Shown one piece after another: positions 1-8,638 of a stretch of DNA of 64,000 bases. Positions within the stretch are counted from its first letter, which is position 1. Every line of letters begins with the position of its first letter. The DNA comes from Arthrobacter alpinus. GTDB taxonomy: Bacteria > Actinomycetota > Actinomycetes > Actinomycetales > Micrococcaceae. The position numbers and the translations under genes are program-made. The notes under the pieces were generated by a model. It worked only from the letters and a program-made list of their open reading frames with translations. It did not search any database and was not told the origin of the DNA. The stretch is taken from the NCBI RefSeq assembly GCF_001294625.1, contig NZ_CP012677.1, positions 1,798,001-1,862,000 on the forward strand, in the 5' to 3' direction.

Positions 1-158
1 TGATTCCGTACCGCTGGGATCGGTCAGGGCGAACATTCATCCGCCTGTTCCAATCCCGCTCAACGGAACCGTGCACCACTACTTTAGCGTGCTTTGGCGC
101 CAACAGTTTCCCATACGCGTTTCCCGGGCCGTGTCGTGTGCTACTGATGCCAGTGGCG
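1..158. other. Window edge, no gene recognised
   Basis: This short stretch lies downstream of the ThiD-TenA gene. I see no coding frame with convincing composition, no RNA gene and no clear terminator. It may hold the end of a neighbouring unit that lies outside the window. Confidence 0.4.
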
Positions 159-1748
159 TTAATCACGTGCGACCCTGTGCGGGGTGCTGTCAGCGTGCAG
201 ACGTGGCGCATCAAAGAAGTCCACTTCGAACTGGGCGGAGTGCGCAAATGCCGCCCGCATCCGCTGGCGCTCACGCTCCGATCCCCGGCGTGCGGCGGCA
301 TCGGCAATCTCCACGGCCGTCCTGGTGGCCTCGGCGAATTCCTCGTCGGCATACGTTGCAAGCCACTCGCCGTACGGGTGTGCACCCTCCCGCCCGGAAC
401 CGACGGCGTCCAAGGCTACCGTGCCGACGCCGTCAAAGATTTCCTTTTCGGCGGCCACAAATTGTGCGTGCAGGACCCTGCCCACCTCCGCGTACAGCCA
501 ATAGCAGGGCAGCACCGCTGCCACCACTTCCCCATAGCTGCCGCTGAAGGCCGCCGCTGCCAGATGGTCAACGTAGTGCTTAGTCACAGGCCCCATCAGG
601 TGCTTGTGCGGGTTTTTGGACAACCACACCTTGTGCAGTTCCAGCTCTACCGCGAGGCAATTTTGTGCGCCCTGAGCCCAAAAGCGTTGCTCCTCCTCGG
701 TGGGAGCGAGGGCGCTGGCATGGGCCAGGACACGCGAATATGCGCCAAGGTAGAGCGCGTCCTGGACCAGATAGTAGCCAAAGTGTTCGCGCGGCAGCGT
801 CCCCGCGAGTAGTTCCTTGATGAAATCGAGTTCAAAGATGGCCGCCCGCTGCCCGGAAATCTCGGCCCACAGGCTGGCACTGAACTCGCCACCCTGAGGC
901 GCCGCGGTCGCCCACAGCGCATGAAAGTGATTCAGTGGGCCCCTGCCCTGCCCAACATTTAGTTCGCCGGAGGCCTGTAACGCTTGCGTCAGCCAGGCCT
1001 TGGCCTTCCCCACGCTTGCGGACCATTCCCCGGTTTGCGCCTGCAACGTGGCCACGGCAGCCGAGAGCGTGCACCCTGTGCCATGTGTGTTGGCAGTGTC
1101 CACCCGTGCCGCGGTGAATTCAACCAGCGAACCGTCCGGGGCAATGAGCGCGTCCGGGCAAACATCCGAGGCAAGGTGCCCACCCTTGACCAACACCTGG
1201 ACGTTCCTGGCCGCGGCCAATATTTTGCCTTGATGGAGGGCTTCCTCCCACGTGCGGGCTTCCGGCTCGCTCACCAACACTGCCAGCTCGGGCAGGTTGG
1301 GTGTGACCAGGTGTGTGTGGGCCAACAGCTCGAGGAGAGCCTCCCTAGCCTCTCCTGAAATCAGCGAATCCCCGCTGCTTGCCACCATGACCGGGTCAAG
1401 GACCACCACGGCAGGCCGGGTTTCCTCCAGCCAGTCCCCTACAGCCCTGATCACCTCCGCATTGGCCAGCATGCCGATCTTGACGCTGTCAATGGCGATG
1501 TCCTCGCTGAGTGCTTCCAACTGCTGCATGAGGAAGTCCACGGGTGGGATGTGAACGCTGCGCACACCCTGCGTGTTTTGCGCCGTCAACGCCGTGATTA
1601 CGGTCATTGCGTACCCGCCATGGGCACTGATGGCCTTGATGTCCGCCTGGATGCCGGCGCCTCCGGAAGGGTCGGAGCCGGCAATGCTCAGCACTCGCGG
1701 ATGGTCGGGACGGCCCTGGAAAGGTGTGGTTAAAGTGTCGTACGTCAA
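159..1748 (-). CDS. thiD: Bifunctional HMP(-P) kinase / TenA family protein (ThiD-TenA fusion)
   Basis: The protein (529 aa) fuses two thiamine-pathway domains. Residues about 15-265 form a ThiD ribokinase-fold domain (SIAGSDPSGGAGIQADIKA near the start, and DTANTHGTGCTLSAAVA with the anion-hole GTGC). ThiD phosphorylates hydroxymethylpyrimidine and its monophosphate. Residues about 290-500 form a TenA domain, a helical aminopyrimidine hydrolase used in salvage of degraded thiamine (Tyr-rich helices such as GYYLVQDALYLGAYSR). The start is a TTG directly after the riboswitch; the ATG inside the riboswitch 3' end runs into a stop after two sense codons. The ThiD-TenA fusion is known in actinobacteria. 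The riboswitch supports the assignment to thiamine metabolism. Confidence 0.95.
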   Translation of the reverse strand: MTYDTLTTPFQGRPDHPRVLSIAGSDPSGGAGIQADIKAISAHGGYAMTVITALTAQNTQGVRSVHIPPVDFLMQQLEALSEDIAIDSVKIGMLANAEVIRAVGDWLEETRPAVVVLDPVMVASSGDSLISGEAREALLELLAHTHLVTPNLPELAVLVSEPEARTWEEALHQGKILAAARNVQVLVKGGHLASDVCPDALIAPDGSLVEFTAARVDTANTHGTGCTLSAAVATLQAQTGEWSASVGKAKAWLTQALQASGELNVGQGRGPLNHFHALWATAAPQGGEFSASLWAEISGQRAAIFELDFIKELLAGTLPREHFGYYLVQDALYLGAYSRVLAHASALAPTEEEQRFWAQGAQNCLAVELELHKVWLSKNPHKHLMGPVTKHYVDHLAAAAFSGSYGEVVAAVLPCYWLYAEVGRVLHAQFVAAEKEIFDGVGTVALDAVGSGREGAHPYGEWLATYADEEFAEATRTAVEIADAAARRGSERERQRMRAAFAHSAQFEVDFFDAPRLHADSTPHRVARD

Positions 1749-1834
1749 AAGGACATCCCTTCGCCGGTATTAACCGGGCAGGTTCAACGGGTCTTTTCTC
1801 AGCCGGACCGATTGTCTAGGCACCCCGTGTCGAT
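1749..1834 (-). promoter_or_regulatory. TPP riboswitch (THI element) of thiD-tenA
   Basis: Read on the minus strand, the element has the THI-box landmarks in order: GGGGTGC, the CTGAGA box, ACCC, GAACCTG, then the GGTTAATACCGGCGAAGGGA 3' segment. The conserved 3' end lies only a few bases before the TTG start. Ligand binding therefore probably hides the translation start, which is a translational OFF switch when thiamine pyrophosphate is plentiful. Confidence 0.95.
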
Positions 1835-1860
1835 CTCCACCCTAGCCTTCCGCCGCCCAC

Positions 1861-1935
1861 TTAAAAAACCAGGTACCAGAAGCTGCCTTCCGTCAACTGA
1901 ACCACGTTGCTGGAAAGGCGTTTCTGGTACCTGGT
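1861..1935 (-). terminator. Rho-independent terminator after rne
   Basis: Two perfectly complementary 14-nt arms (1868-1881 and 1922-1935) are separated by 40 nt. On the minus strand the second arm is followed directly by six T (1862-1867). Each arm also contains the self-palindrome AGGTACCT or a near match. The position just after the rne stop fits termination of rne. Confidence 0.75.
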
Positions 1936-1947
1936 GCCGACGTTCGG

Positions 1948-4900
1948 CTAGAGTTCGGAGGCTGGAACCCCGACACCGAGCATGATGATGGGCGCCGCGT
2001 CCTTCTTGCTCGCCACGGCCGGCGTTGGTACGACGGCGGCGGCGCTGCTGTGCTGGGCCGGGCCATGCCCTGCTGTGGCACCGTCAGAGGTTTCCACTTT
2101 CATGTCTGCTCCGCCCTGGGCGCTTCTGGCGCTTCGGTTCCGGCGTCCACGCCGTGAGCGCTGGCGGTTATCCGCGTGGGCCTGATCAGGGGCTCCCCCA
2201 TGGCTTTCCGACAGCTGGTCAAGGGCAACGGCGAGTTCGGCCAGCTGCTCGGCATGGTCTGTGTCGGTGGCGGTGTCGTGGTGGTGTCCGCGCGGCAGTT
2301 CAATGGCTTCCCCGGCAAGTGTCAACGTGGCGGTGTCAACGACGCTGGCTGTCAGGGGCTGCGCCGGGGCAGGCTCGGCGTCGTGGTGCGCCGCGGCCGC
2401 TGCTGCTGCAATGTTTGCTAGGGCCGCACGGGCCTCGGTTGCCTTGTGTGCCTTCTGCGCTTCAGCAGCCTCGTCAACGACAGGTACGTGAGGCACATGG
2501 GTCTGCTCCGCTTCGGTCGCCATGTCCTGCTCGCCGTCGTGGCCCGGCTGTGAACGGTTGCGGTTGCGCTTGCGTTCGCTTCGGGTGGAGCGGTTGGCCA
2601 TGCGTTCGCCGTCACGGCCCTCACTTTTGACCACATGCGCCTGCTGCGCCACGTGCGCCTGGTGCGACTCAGCGGCAACAGTGTGGACGCGGCGGTGCTC
2701 AACAGGGATCTCATGGGTGACCATGCCGCGTCCGGCACAGGCCTCACACTGCTCACCAAAGACTTCCAGCAGGCCGGTGCCCATGCGCTTGCGCGTCATC
2801 TGGACCAGGCCAAGGCTGGTCACCTCGGCCACCTGGTGCTTGGTCCGGTCGCGGCCCAGGCACTCCACCATGCGGCGCAGCACCAGGTCGCGGTTGGATT
2901 CCAGGACCATGTCGATGAAGTCGATGACGATGATGCCGCCAATGTCGCGCAGGCGCAGCTGGCGGACCACTTCCTCGGCAGCTTCCAGGTTGTTCTTGGT
3001 GACGGTCTCTTCCAGGTTGCCACCTGTCCCGGTGAACTTGCCTGTGTTGACGTCAACCACTGTCATGGCCTCGGTCCGATCAATCACCAAGGAGCCGCCC
3101 GAGGGCAAGAACACCTTGCGCTCAAGAGCCTTGGAGATCTGTTCGTCAATGCGGTGGGCCGCAAAAATGTCATCGGGCTTGCTCCACTTTTCCAGGCGGT
3201 CCAACAGGTCCGGGGCCACGTAGGTCACGTAGGCCTCAATGGTGTCCCATGCCTCCTCACCGGAGACGATCAGCTTGGTGAAGTCCTCATTGAAGACGTC
3301 ACGAACCACCTTGATGGTCAGGTCCGGTTCACCGTAGAGCATTTCCGGGGCCGGCGTCTTGTGGCCGGTGGCACGGGTGTTGATGCCTTCCCACTGGGCC
3401 CGCAGCCGGTTGATGTCGTTGGTCAGTTCCTCTTCGCTGGCGCCCTCGGCAGCCGTGCGCACAATGACGCCGGCGTTTTCTGGCAGGTGGTCCTTCAGGA
3501 CGCGTTTGAGGCGGTTGCGTTCGACGTCGGGCAGTTTGCGCGAGATTCCGGTCATGGAACCCCCCGGGACGAATACCAGGTACCGTCCGGGCAAGGAGAT
3601 CTGGCTGGTCAGGCGGGCACCCTTGTGACCCACGGGGTCCTTGGAGACCTGCACCAGCACCGTGTCCCCTGATTTCAGTGCGTTTTCAATGCGGCGCGGC
3701 TGACCGTTGAGGTTGGCGCCGTCCCAGTCGACCTCGCCGGCGTACAGCACGGCATTGCGGCCGCGCCCAATGTCGACGAACGCAGCCTCCATGCTGGGCA
3801 GCACGTTCTGGACCTTGCCGAGGTAGACGTTGCCAATCAGGGAGTCCTGCTGGGTTTTGGAGACGAAGTGCTCGGCCAGGATGCCGTCTTCCAGGACCCC
3901 GATCTGGATGCGCTCGTCGTTTTGGCGCACCACCATGACCCTGTCTACAGATTCGCGGCGGGCTAAGAACTCCGCTTCGGTGATGACGGTGCGACGACGG
4001 CCGGAGTCGCGTGAGTCGCGGCGGCGTTGCTTCTTCGCTTCCAGCCGGGTGGAGCCGCGCAGGCTCGTGACCCGGTCGCTGGAGGTACTGGTTTCACCCG
4101 GCGTGCGGGGGGCCCGGACCTTGGTGACGGTGTTGGGCGGGTCCTCGTCCGTGCCACCGCTGAGTTCCAGGTCAGCTTCGCCACGGCGGCGGCGACGACG
4201 ACGACGCGATGTCACGCCGTCGTCGTCGCTGTCCTCGCCGTCCTCGCCATGGGCGGCGTTGGCAATGGCGTCGCCTGACTCCGATGCTGTGCTGGAACTG
4301 CGGCGGTTGCGGTTGCGCCCACGGCCACGGCGGCCATCGGCGGACTCGTCAGCATCTGTTGCGTCATGGACGTCGGCGTCGCCGTCCGCATGGGCAGCAA
4401 CCGTGGCGGGGACAACCACGCTGAGGTCCGGGGCCAGGAACAAGGCGGACATACCGGCGCTCGGGGACAGGAACAGAGACTCGGTGGCGCTTGGCGCGGC
4501 TTCTTCCTCGGTGGGCGCGGCGGCATGAGCTGCGGGCGCCTCGACAGGGGTTTCGACAGGAGTTTCGGCCGGGGCTTGGGCCGGGGCTACCTTCACTGCC
4601 GGCTTGCGACGGCTGCGGGTGGTTTTTGCTTCGGACACGGCTTCCTCGCCGGCCAGCTGTGCGGGCGCTTGAACAACGGCGGCCTCCACAGAATCCGCCT
4701 CGGTTGCGGGCTCGGTCTTCTTGACCGCACGCCTGCGTACGGCGGCCTTCTTGGCGGGGGCCTGGGCAGCCTTGGCGGGGGCCTGGGCAGCGGGCACCTC
4801 TGAGGCGGCCGCCAGTTCCAGCTCCCCCAGCGCTTCCTGGGCAACGGATTCCTGCGCCACGGATTCCGCAGCGGTGCTGGCCAGGGGACTCGCCACAGGA

Positions 4901-5322
4901 GCGCTGGCCTGGGGCGCCGTGACGGGTGCCGTGGCGCGGCGGCGAGGCGCCTTCTTCGCGGGGGCAGCCACGGCAACAACCTCAACGGCGGGCGCGGCCA
5001 CCTCGACGGCGGGGGCCTGGACGGTGGCATCGATGAGGCCGTCGAGCAGGCTCGGCTCCGCCTCAATCTTCTTAGCACGGCTGCGGCGCACGGGCGCCTT
5101 CTTCACAGGGGCCTCGGCGGCAGGCGCAGCTTCGGCCAGTTCTTGCACAGTCGCGGTGACGGCCTCAACGCTAGCGGAGGGGGAGGTGACCTTCGCGGTG
5201 GCCCTGCGGCTGCGCTTGGCCTTCACAGGGGCTTCCGCCGTTGTTGCTTCCACTGATTCTTCATTAACCATTGCGGCATTACTTTCGCGCCATGAAAACA
5301 TCCCCACATCGGATGCCTTCAT
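1948..5322 (-). CDS. rne: Ribonuclease E/G family endoribonuclease
   Basis: The protein is long (1124 aa). Residues about 1-400 are a low-complexity Ala/Pro/Lys/Glu region with repeated AAPAKKAPRRR-like blocks. An S1 RNA-binding domain follows near 495-575 (GNVYLGKVQNVLPSMEAAFVDIG). The catalytic RNase E core comes next, with the metal-binding aspartates in VVDVNTGKF and IIVIDFIDM around residue 755 and beyond. The zinc-link CxxC is CEACAGRG near 860. A His/Arg-rich tail follows. It cleaves single-stranded RNA in mRNA decay and rRNA/tRNA processing. Domain order matches actinobacterial RNase E with its added N-terminal segment. The start is uncertain: MKASD at 5322 lacks a clear ribosome site, and ATG at 5271 (MVNEES) is a good alternative. 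Confidence 0.95.
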   Translation of the reverse strand: MKASDVGMFSWRESNAAMVNEESVEATTAEAPVKAKRSRRATAKVTSPSASVEAVTATVQELAEAAPAAEAPVKKAPVRRSRAKKIEAEPSLLDGLIDATVQAPAVEVAAPAVEVVAVAAPAKKAPRRRATAPVTAPQASAPVASPLASTAAESVAQESVAQEALGELELAAASEVPAAQAPAKAAQAPAKKAAVRRRAVKKTEPATEADSVEAAVVQAPAQLAGEEAVSEAKTTRSRRKPAVKVAPAQAPAETPVETPVEAPAAHAAAPTEEEAAPSATESLFLSPSAGMSALFLAPDLSVVVPATVAAHADGDADVHDATDADESADGRRGRGRNRNRRSSSTASESGDAIANAAHGEDGEDSDDDGVTSRRRRRRRRGEADLELSGGTDEDPPNTVTKVRAPRTPGETSTSSDRVTSLRGSTRLEAKKQRRRDSRDSGRRRTVITEAEFLARRESVDRVMVVRQNDERIQIGVLEDGILAEHFVSKTQQDSLIGNVYLGKVQNVLPSMEAAFVDIGRGRNAVLYAGEVDWDGANLNGQPRRIENALKSGDTVLVQVSKDPVGHKGARLTSQISLPGRYLVFVPGGSMTGISRKLPDVERNRLKRVLKDHLPENAGVIVRTAAEGASEEELTNDINRLRAQWEGINTRATGHKTPAPEMLYGEPDLTIKVVRDVFNEDFTKLIVSGEEAWDTIEAYVTYVAPDLLDRLEKWSKPDDIFAAHRIDEQISKALERKVFLPSGGSLVIDRTEAMTVVDVNTGKFTGTGGNLEETVTKNNLEAAEEVVRQLRLRDIGGIIVIDFIDMVLESNRDLVLRRMVECLGRDRTKHQVAEVTSLGLVQMTRKRMGTGLLEVFGEQCEACAGRGMVTHEIPVEHRRVHTVAAESHQAHVAQQAHVVKSEGRDGERMANRSTRSERKRNRNRSQPGHDGEQDMATEAEQTHVPHVPVVDEAAEAQKAHKATEARAALANIAAAAAAAHHDAEPAPAQPLTASVVDTATLTLAGEAIELPRGHHHDTATDTDHAEQLAELAVALDQLSESHGGAPDQAHADNRQRSRRGRRNRSARSAQGGADMKVETSDGATAGHGPAQHSSAAAVVPTPAVASKKDAAPIIMLGVGVPASEL

Positions 5323-5657
5323 AGCAGATGTGTCAACACCCGCAGGCGCTGACGGAAGTCGTCTGATTTCCCCTTAGGCGGCACCAACTCCTGGGTGCTG
5401 CAAGCTCTAAGAAGCCGCTGGCCCGCCGCATCCGCAGCATTCTGCGTGAAAACCGCCGGTGGATGGCTGCCAAGTGCTGGAGCCTCATCACCGGCAGCCC
5501 CTTGGGCGTGCCATCGGACTGAGCAACGAATGTGGATCGCCGGCCAGCCACCTATATTGTCTCACACACACCTCGCCTCCGCCCCGTTATACGTACGGCG
5601 CGCCAAGTTTCACAAGCTACAATCAGGACACAATAGCCCCGGATAGAAAAGGCCCTC
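5323..5657. promoter_or_regulatory. Divergent promoter region between rne and the VKOR gene
   Basis: No gene is seen. A TACAAT hexamer at 5618-5623 is a plausible -10 box for the rightward VKOR gene. TTGACA at about 5329-5334, read on the minus strand, could be a -35 box for rne if translation starts at 5271. No riboswitch or strong hairpin was recognised. Confidence 0.4.
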
Positions 5658-6287
5658 ATGCCTCTCCCCCGCGTTTCCGCTTCCCTCTCGCAGGAAGCCG
5701 CACTGCCCTCCATGGTGCGGGCACGGCCTTTCGGCTGGTTCCTAATCATCACCGGCGCCATTGGCTGGCTCGCCTCGGCAACACTGGTGCTGGAACGGAT
5801 CCACCTGTACAACAACCCCGATGCCAAGGTCAGCTGCGACTTCAACTCCTGGATCTCCTGCGGTGACGTCATGAAGACCCCCGAGGCTGCCATCCTTGGT
5901 TTCCCCAACCCGTTCATTGGCGTCGCCGCGTTCGTCATCCTCATCACCACCGGCGTGGTTTTGCTGGCCGGGGCCACACTCAGCCGCTGGTACTGGGTTT
6001 CCCTGCAGGTCGGCATCACCGCCGGATTCGCTTTGGTTTGCTGGTTCTGGTTCACGGCCGTGTACACACTCGCCATCTTGTGCCCTTACTGCATGATCGT
6101 CTGGGCCGTGATGATTCCGCTGTTGGTCTGGATCACGCTCCGCAACCTCCAACATGGGGTCTTCCGTGCTCCCGCTGCCCTGACCAAGTTCCTCACTGAC
6201 TGGGCCTGGATCATCGTCGGCCTGATCTACGTCGCAGTCATCGCTTCAATCTTCTTCAAGTTCATGTACGCCATCTTCGGCGCCTAA
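5658..6287 (+). CDS. Vitamin K epoxide reductase (VKOR) family membrane protein
   Basis: This is a 209-aa integral membrane protein with about five hydrophobic segments. It has the VKOR hallmarks: a loop cysteine pair C60 and C68 (SCDFNSWISC) and the active-site motif CPYC at 142-145 near the membrane face. Bacterial VKOR homologues use quinones to reoxidise a DsbA-like partner and so drive disulfide formation in exported proteins. The gene stands alone between the divergent rne and convergent ndk, so the partner thiol oxidase is not adjacent. A strong terminator follows the stop. Confidence 0.92.
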   Translation: MPLPRVSASLSQEAALPSMVRARPFGWFLIITGAIGWLASATLVLERIHLYNNPDAKVSCDFNSWISCGDVMKTPEAAILGFPNPFIGVAAFVILITTGVVLLAGATLSRWYWVSLQVGITAGFALVCWFWFTAVYTLAILCPYCMIVWAVMIPLLVWITLRNLQHGVFRAPAALTKFLTDWAWIIVGLIYVAVIASIFFKFMYAIFGA

Positions 6288-6303
6288 ACCATGGGCCGAC
6301 GCG

Positions 6304-6341
6304 CGAAAGGGCACCTCCTGATGGAGGTGCCCTTTCGTTTT
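6304..6341 (+). terminator. Terminator after the VKOR gene
   Basis: A perfect 15-bp stem with a TGAT loop (6304-6318 with 6323-6337) is followed by TTTT. It lies between the convergent VKOR and ndk genes. The T-run serves the plus strand. Confidence 0.9.
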
Positions 6342-6354
6342 ACTTCAGTTTGGC

Positions 6355-6771
6355 TTAGCCGAACCAGATGCCGATCTCGCGTTCAGCGGAGAGCACCGAG
6401 TCGGAGCCGTGTACCAGGTTTTGCTGGACCTTCAGGCCCCAGTCGCGACCGAAGTCACCGCGGATCGTGCCGGGAGCGGCGACTGTTGGGTCTGTTGCGC
6501 CAGCCAAGGAGCGGAAGCCCGCAATGACGCTGTTGCCTTCAAAGATTGCCGCAACAACCGGGCCGGAGAGCATGAACTCAACCAGCGGTTCGTAGAAGGG
6601 TTTGCCAACGTGCTCCTCATAGTGCTGCTCGAGCACTTCACGGGTCGCATTGACCATTTCCAGCTGGGCCAGCGTGTAACCCTTCGCTTCGATGCGGGCC
6701 AGGATGGCACCGGAGAGGTTGCGGGTGACGCCGTCGGGCTTGATCAGGACAAGGGTGCGCTCAATGCTCAC
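6355..6771 (-). CDS. ndk: Nucleoside diphosphate kinase
   Basis: The 138-aa protein has the full NDK fold and usual length. It shows [11 protein letters not shown] at 11-21 and the phospho-acceptor H121 in [17 protein letters not shown]. It transfers the gamma phosphate from NTPs to NDPs through phosphohistidine and balances nucleotide pools in the cytoplasm. It lies downstream of DUF4233 and folC, a layout common in actinobacteria. Confidence 0.97.
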   Translation of the reverse strand: MSIERTLVLIKPDGVTRNLSGAILARIEAKGYTLAQLEMVNATREVLEQHYEEHVGKPFYEPLVEFMLSGPVVAAIFEGNSVIAGFRSLAGATDPTVAAPGTIRGDFGRDWGLKVQQNLVHGSDSVLSAEREIGIWFG

Positions 6772-6820
6772 AGAAACTCCACTTCTTCGTTTAAATTGTT
6801 TTCATGACCATTCTACGGGT

Positions 6821-7252
6821 TTACACTTGCGCATCGGGGTGAGCGGCGTCCCAGTGCGCTTGTTGGCGGGCCCGCTCACGGTTGTCCCGGTCAATACGGG
6901 AACCTGCATGCAGGGCGTACCACCAGGAGACACCAAACAGGATGCCCACAACGAACATAGACGGTTCCCAGAAGCCGCCAGCAAGTAGCAGCAGCTGCAA
7001 AACCCAACCGAACCCCGCACCCCACTTCTTGCCCATGAAGGCGCACGCGGCAACGAACAACACCGCCATGATGCCCGCCACTACTAGGTAGGCGGGGTTC
7101 TTCCCGTTCAGGCCGAACAGGGCCAAGCCTAAGAACAACGCCACAAAGGCCTCAAGCAGAAGCACCGTGGAGGCGAACATGGTCTTGGTGGAGCGCAGCT
7201 TCTTGGGCATGCCTGGGCGCCATTCGCGTTGCGCCTTAGTCAGTTTCGCCAT
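6821..7252 (-). CDS. DUF4233 domain-containing membrane protein
   Basis: This small protein (143 aa) has a charged N-terminus followed by four hydrophobic segments (about residues 25-48, 53-72, 75-95 and 98-115) and a hydrophilic C-terminus. I recognise it as the DUF4233 family found beside folC in many actinobacteria. Its start lies only a few bases after the folC stop, so co-transcription and translational coupling are likely. The molecular function is unknown. The constant link to folC suggests a folate-related or housekeeping role, which is inference. Confidence 0.85.
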   Translation of the reverse strand: MAKLTKAQREWRPGMPKKLRSTKTMFASTVLLLEAFVALFLGLALFGLNGKNPAYLVVAGIMAVLFVAACAFMGKKWGAGFGWVLQLLLLAGGFWEPSMFVVGILFGVSWWYALHAGSRIDRDNRERARQQAHWDAAHPDAQV

Positions 7253-7255
7253 GTC

Positions 7256-8638
7256 CTAGGCCTCTTCCTTCTCGCCGGGACGGCCCAACAGGATCCGGGC
7301 CTCCCCCACAACGGTGATGGAGCCGGTGATCAGCACGCCGCCGGCCAAATCGTTGTTGGCCTCGGCGCGTTCCACCGCCCATTCGATGGCGTCGTCAAGT
7401 TTCAGTGCAATGTGGACGTCGTCCTCGTCCCAGCCCAAGTCCAGGGCCATTTCGGCCAGCTCGTCGGCAGGGATGGCACGTGGCGAGTTGGATTGCGTTA
7501 GGCAAATTTCCGCAGCCTCATCCCCGTACGCTTCCTTGAGGGAACGCAGGATCCCCTCAGCGTCCTTGTCTGCCAGGACGCCCAGCACCACCACAAGCTT
7601 GCTGAAGGCGAACGATTCCTGCAGGGCAACTGCGGTGACGGCGATGCCGGCCGGGTTGTGGGCGGCATCCACCACAATGGTAGGCGAGGTGCGCAGCACT
7701 TCCATCCGGCCAGGTGAGCTGGCATTGCCGAAACCTTCCTGGACTAGATCCAGGTTCAGTTCCTTCTCGCCGCCGCCAAGGAATGCTTCCAGGGCGGCAA
7801 GGGCGACGGCGGCGTTTTCTGCCTGGTGTTCCCCGTGCAGTGGAAGCAGGATATCCGGGTAGCGACCGGCCAGCCCCTGCAGGGTGATCATTTGCCCGCC
7901 CACGGCGATGGTGCGTGATTCCACCCCGAACTCCACGCCCTCAAACCGGAATTGGGCGTGCATTTCGCGGGCCTTGTCCAAAATGACTTGGGCTGCGTCT
8001 GCTGGCTGTGCCGAACTGATCAGGAACGCGCCTTCCTTGATGATGCCTGCCTTTTCACGGGCGATCTGACCTGTCGTGTCACCTAAGAGCTCCACATGGT
8101 CCAAGGAGATGGGGGTGATGACGGCCACCTGGCCGTCGCCCACATTGGTGGCGTCGGTAATCCCGCCCAGGCCCACCTCCAGAACCGCCACGTCAACCGG
8201 CTCGTCGGCAAAGATGGCGTACGCCAGGATCGTCAGGGCCTCAAAGTAGGTCAGGCGCACCTCGTTGGCGGCCTCCAGTTCCGTGTCCACAATCTGCAGA
8301 TAGGGGCGAATCTCGTCCCAAATCCTCACAAACGTGGCGTCGTCCACGGGCGCGCCGTCAATGCTAATGCGCTCGGTCACCTTGCTCAGGTGCGGGCTTG
8401 TGTACCGGCCCGTGCGTAGCCCGTGGGCGAGCAGGCCGGACTCGATCATCCGGGCTGTGGAAGTTTTTCCGTTGGTGCCGGTGATGTGGATGATGGGGAA
8501 GGCCTTGTTCGGCTCACCCAGGATGTCCATGGCACGGAACAGTGGGGCAAGACGGGGTTCCATCTTGTTTTCGGGAGCACGGCCCAGCAGTTCCGCATAC
8601 ACGCTCTCGACTGAAAATTCGTCGTGGTCGGTAGTCAT
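7256..8638 (-). CDS. folC: Bifunctional dihydrofolate / folylpolyglutamate synthase
   Basis: The 460-aa protein belongs to the Mur ligase superfamily. It carries the ATP-binding loop HITGTNGKTSTARMI (P-loop residues 54-60), the conserved ILEVGLGG-type segment (VAVLEVGLGGITDATN) and the C-terminal DAAHNPAG motif. It adds glutamate to dihydropteroate and then lengthens the folate tail. The start codon abuts the ileS stop codon, so ileS and folC are probably co-translated. Further down the same strand come DUF4233 and ndk. Confidence 0.96.
   Translation of the reverse strand: MTTDHDEFSVESVYAELLGRAPENKMEPRLAPLFRAMDILGEPNKAFPIIHITGTNGKTSTARMIESGLLAHGLRTGRYTSPHLSKVTERISIDGAPVDDATFVRIWDEIRPYLQIVDTELEAANEVRLTYFEALTILAYAIFADEPVDVAVLEVGLGGITDATNVGDGQVAVITPISLDHVELLGDTTGQIAREKAGIIKEGAFLISSAQPADAAQVILDKAREMHAQFRFEGVEFGVESRTIAVGGQMITLQGLAGRYPDILLPLHGEHQAENAAVALAALEAFLGGGEKELNLDLVQEGFGNASSPGRMEVLRTSPTIVVDAAHNPAGIAVTAVALQESFAFSKLVVVLGVLADKDAEGILRSLKEAYGDEAAEICLTQSNSPRAIPADELAEMALDLGWDEDDVHIALKLDDAIEWAVERAEANNDLAGGVLITGSITVVGEARILLGRPGEKEEA

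Noticed and set aside
4186..4215. CGACGACGACG-type short repeat inside rne
   Set aside because: It encodes a run of arginines in a low-complexity protein segment, normal for this gene family.
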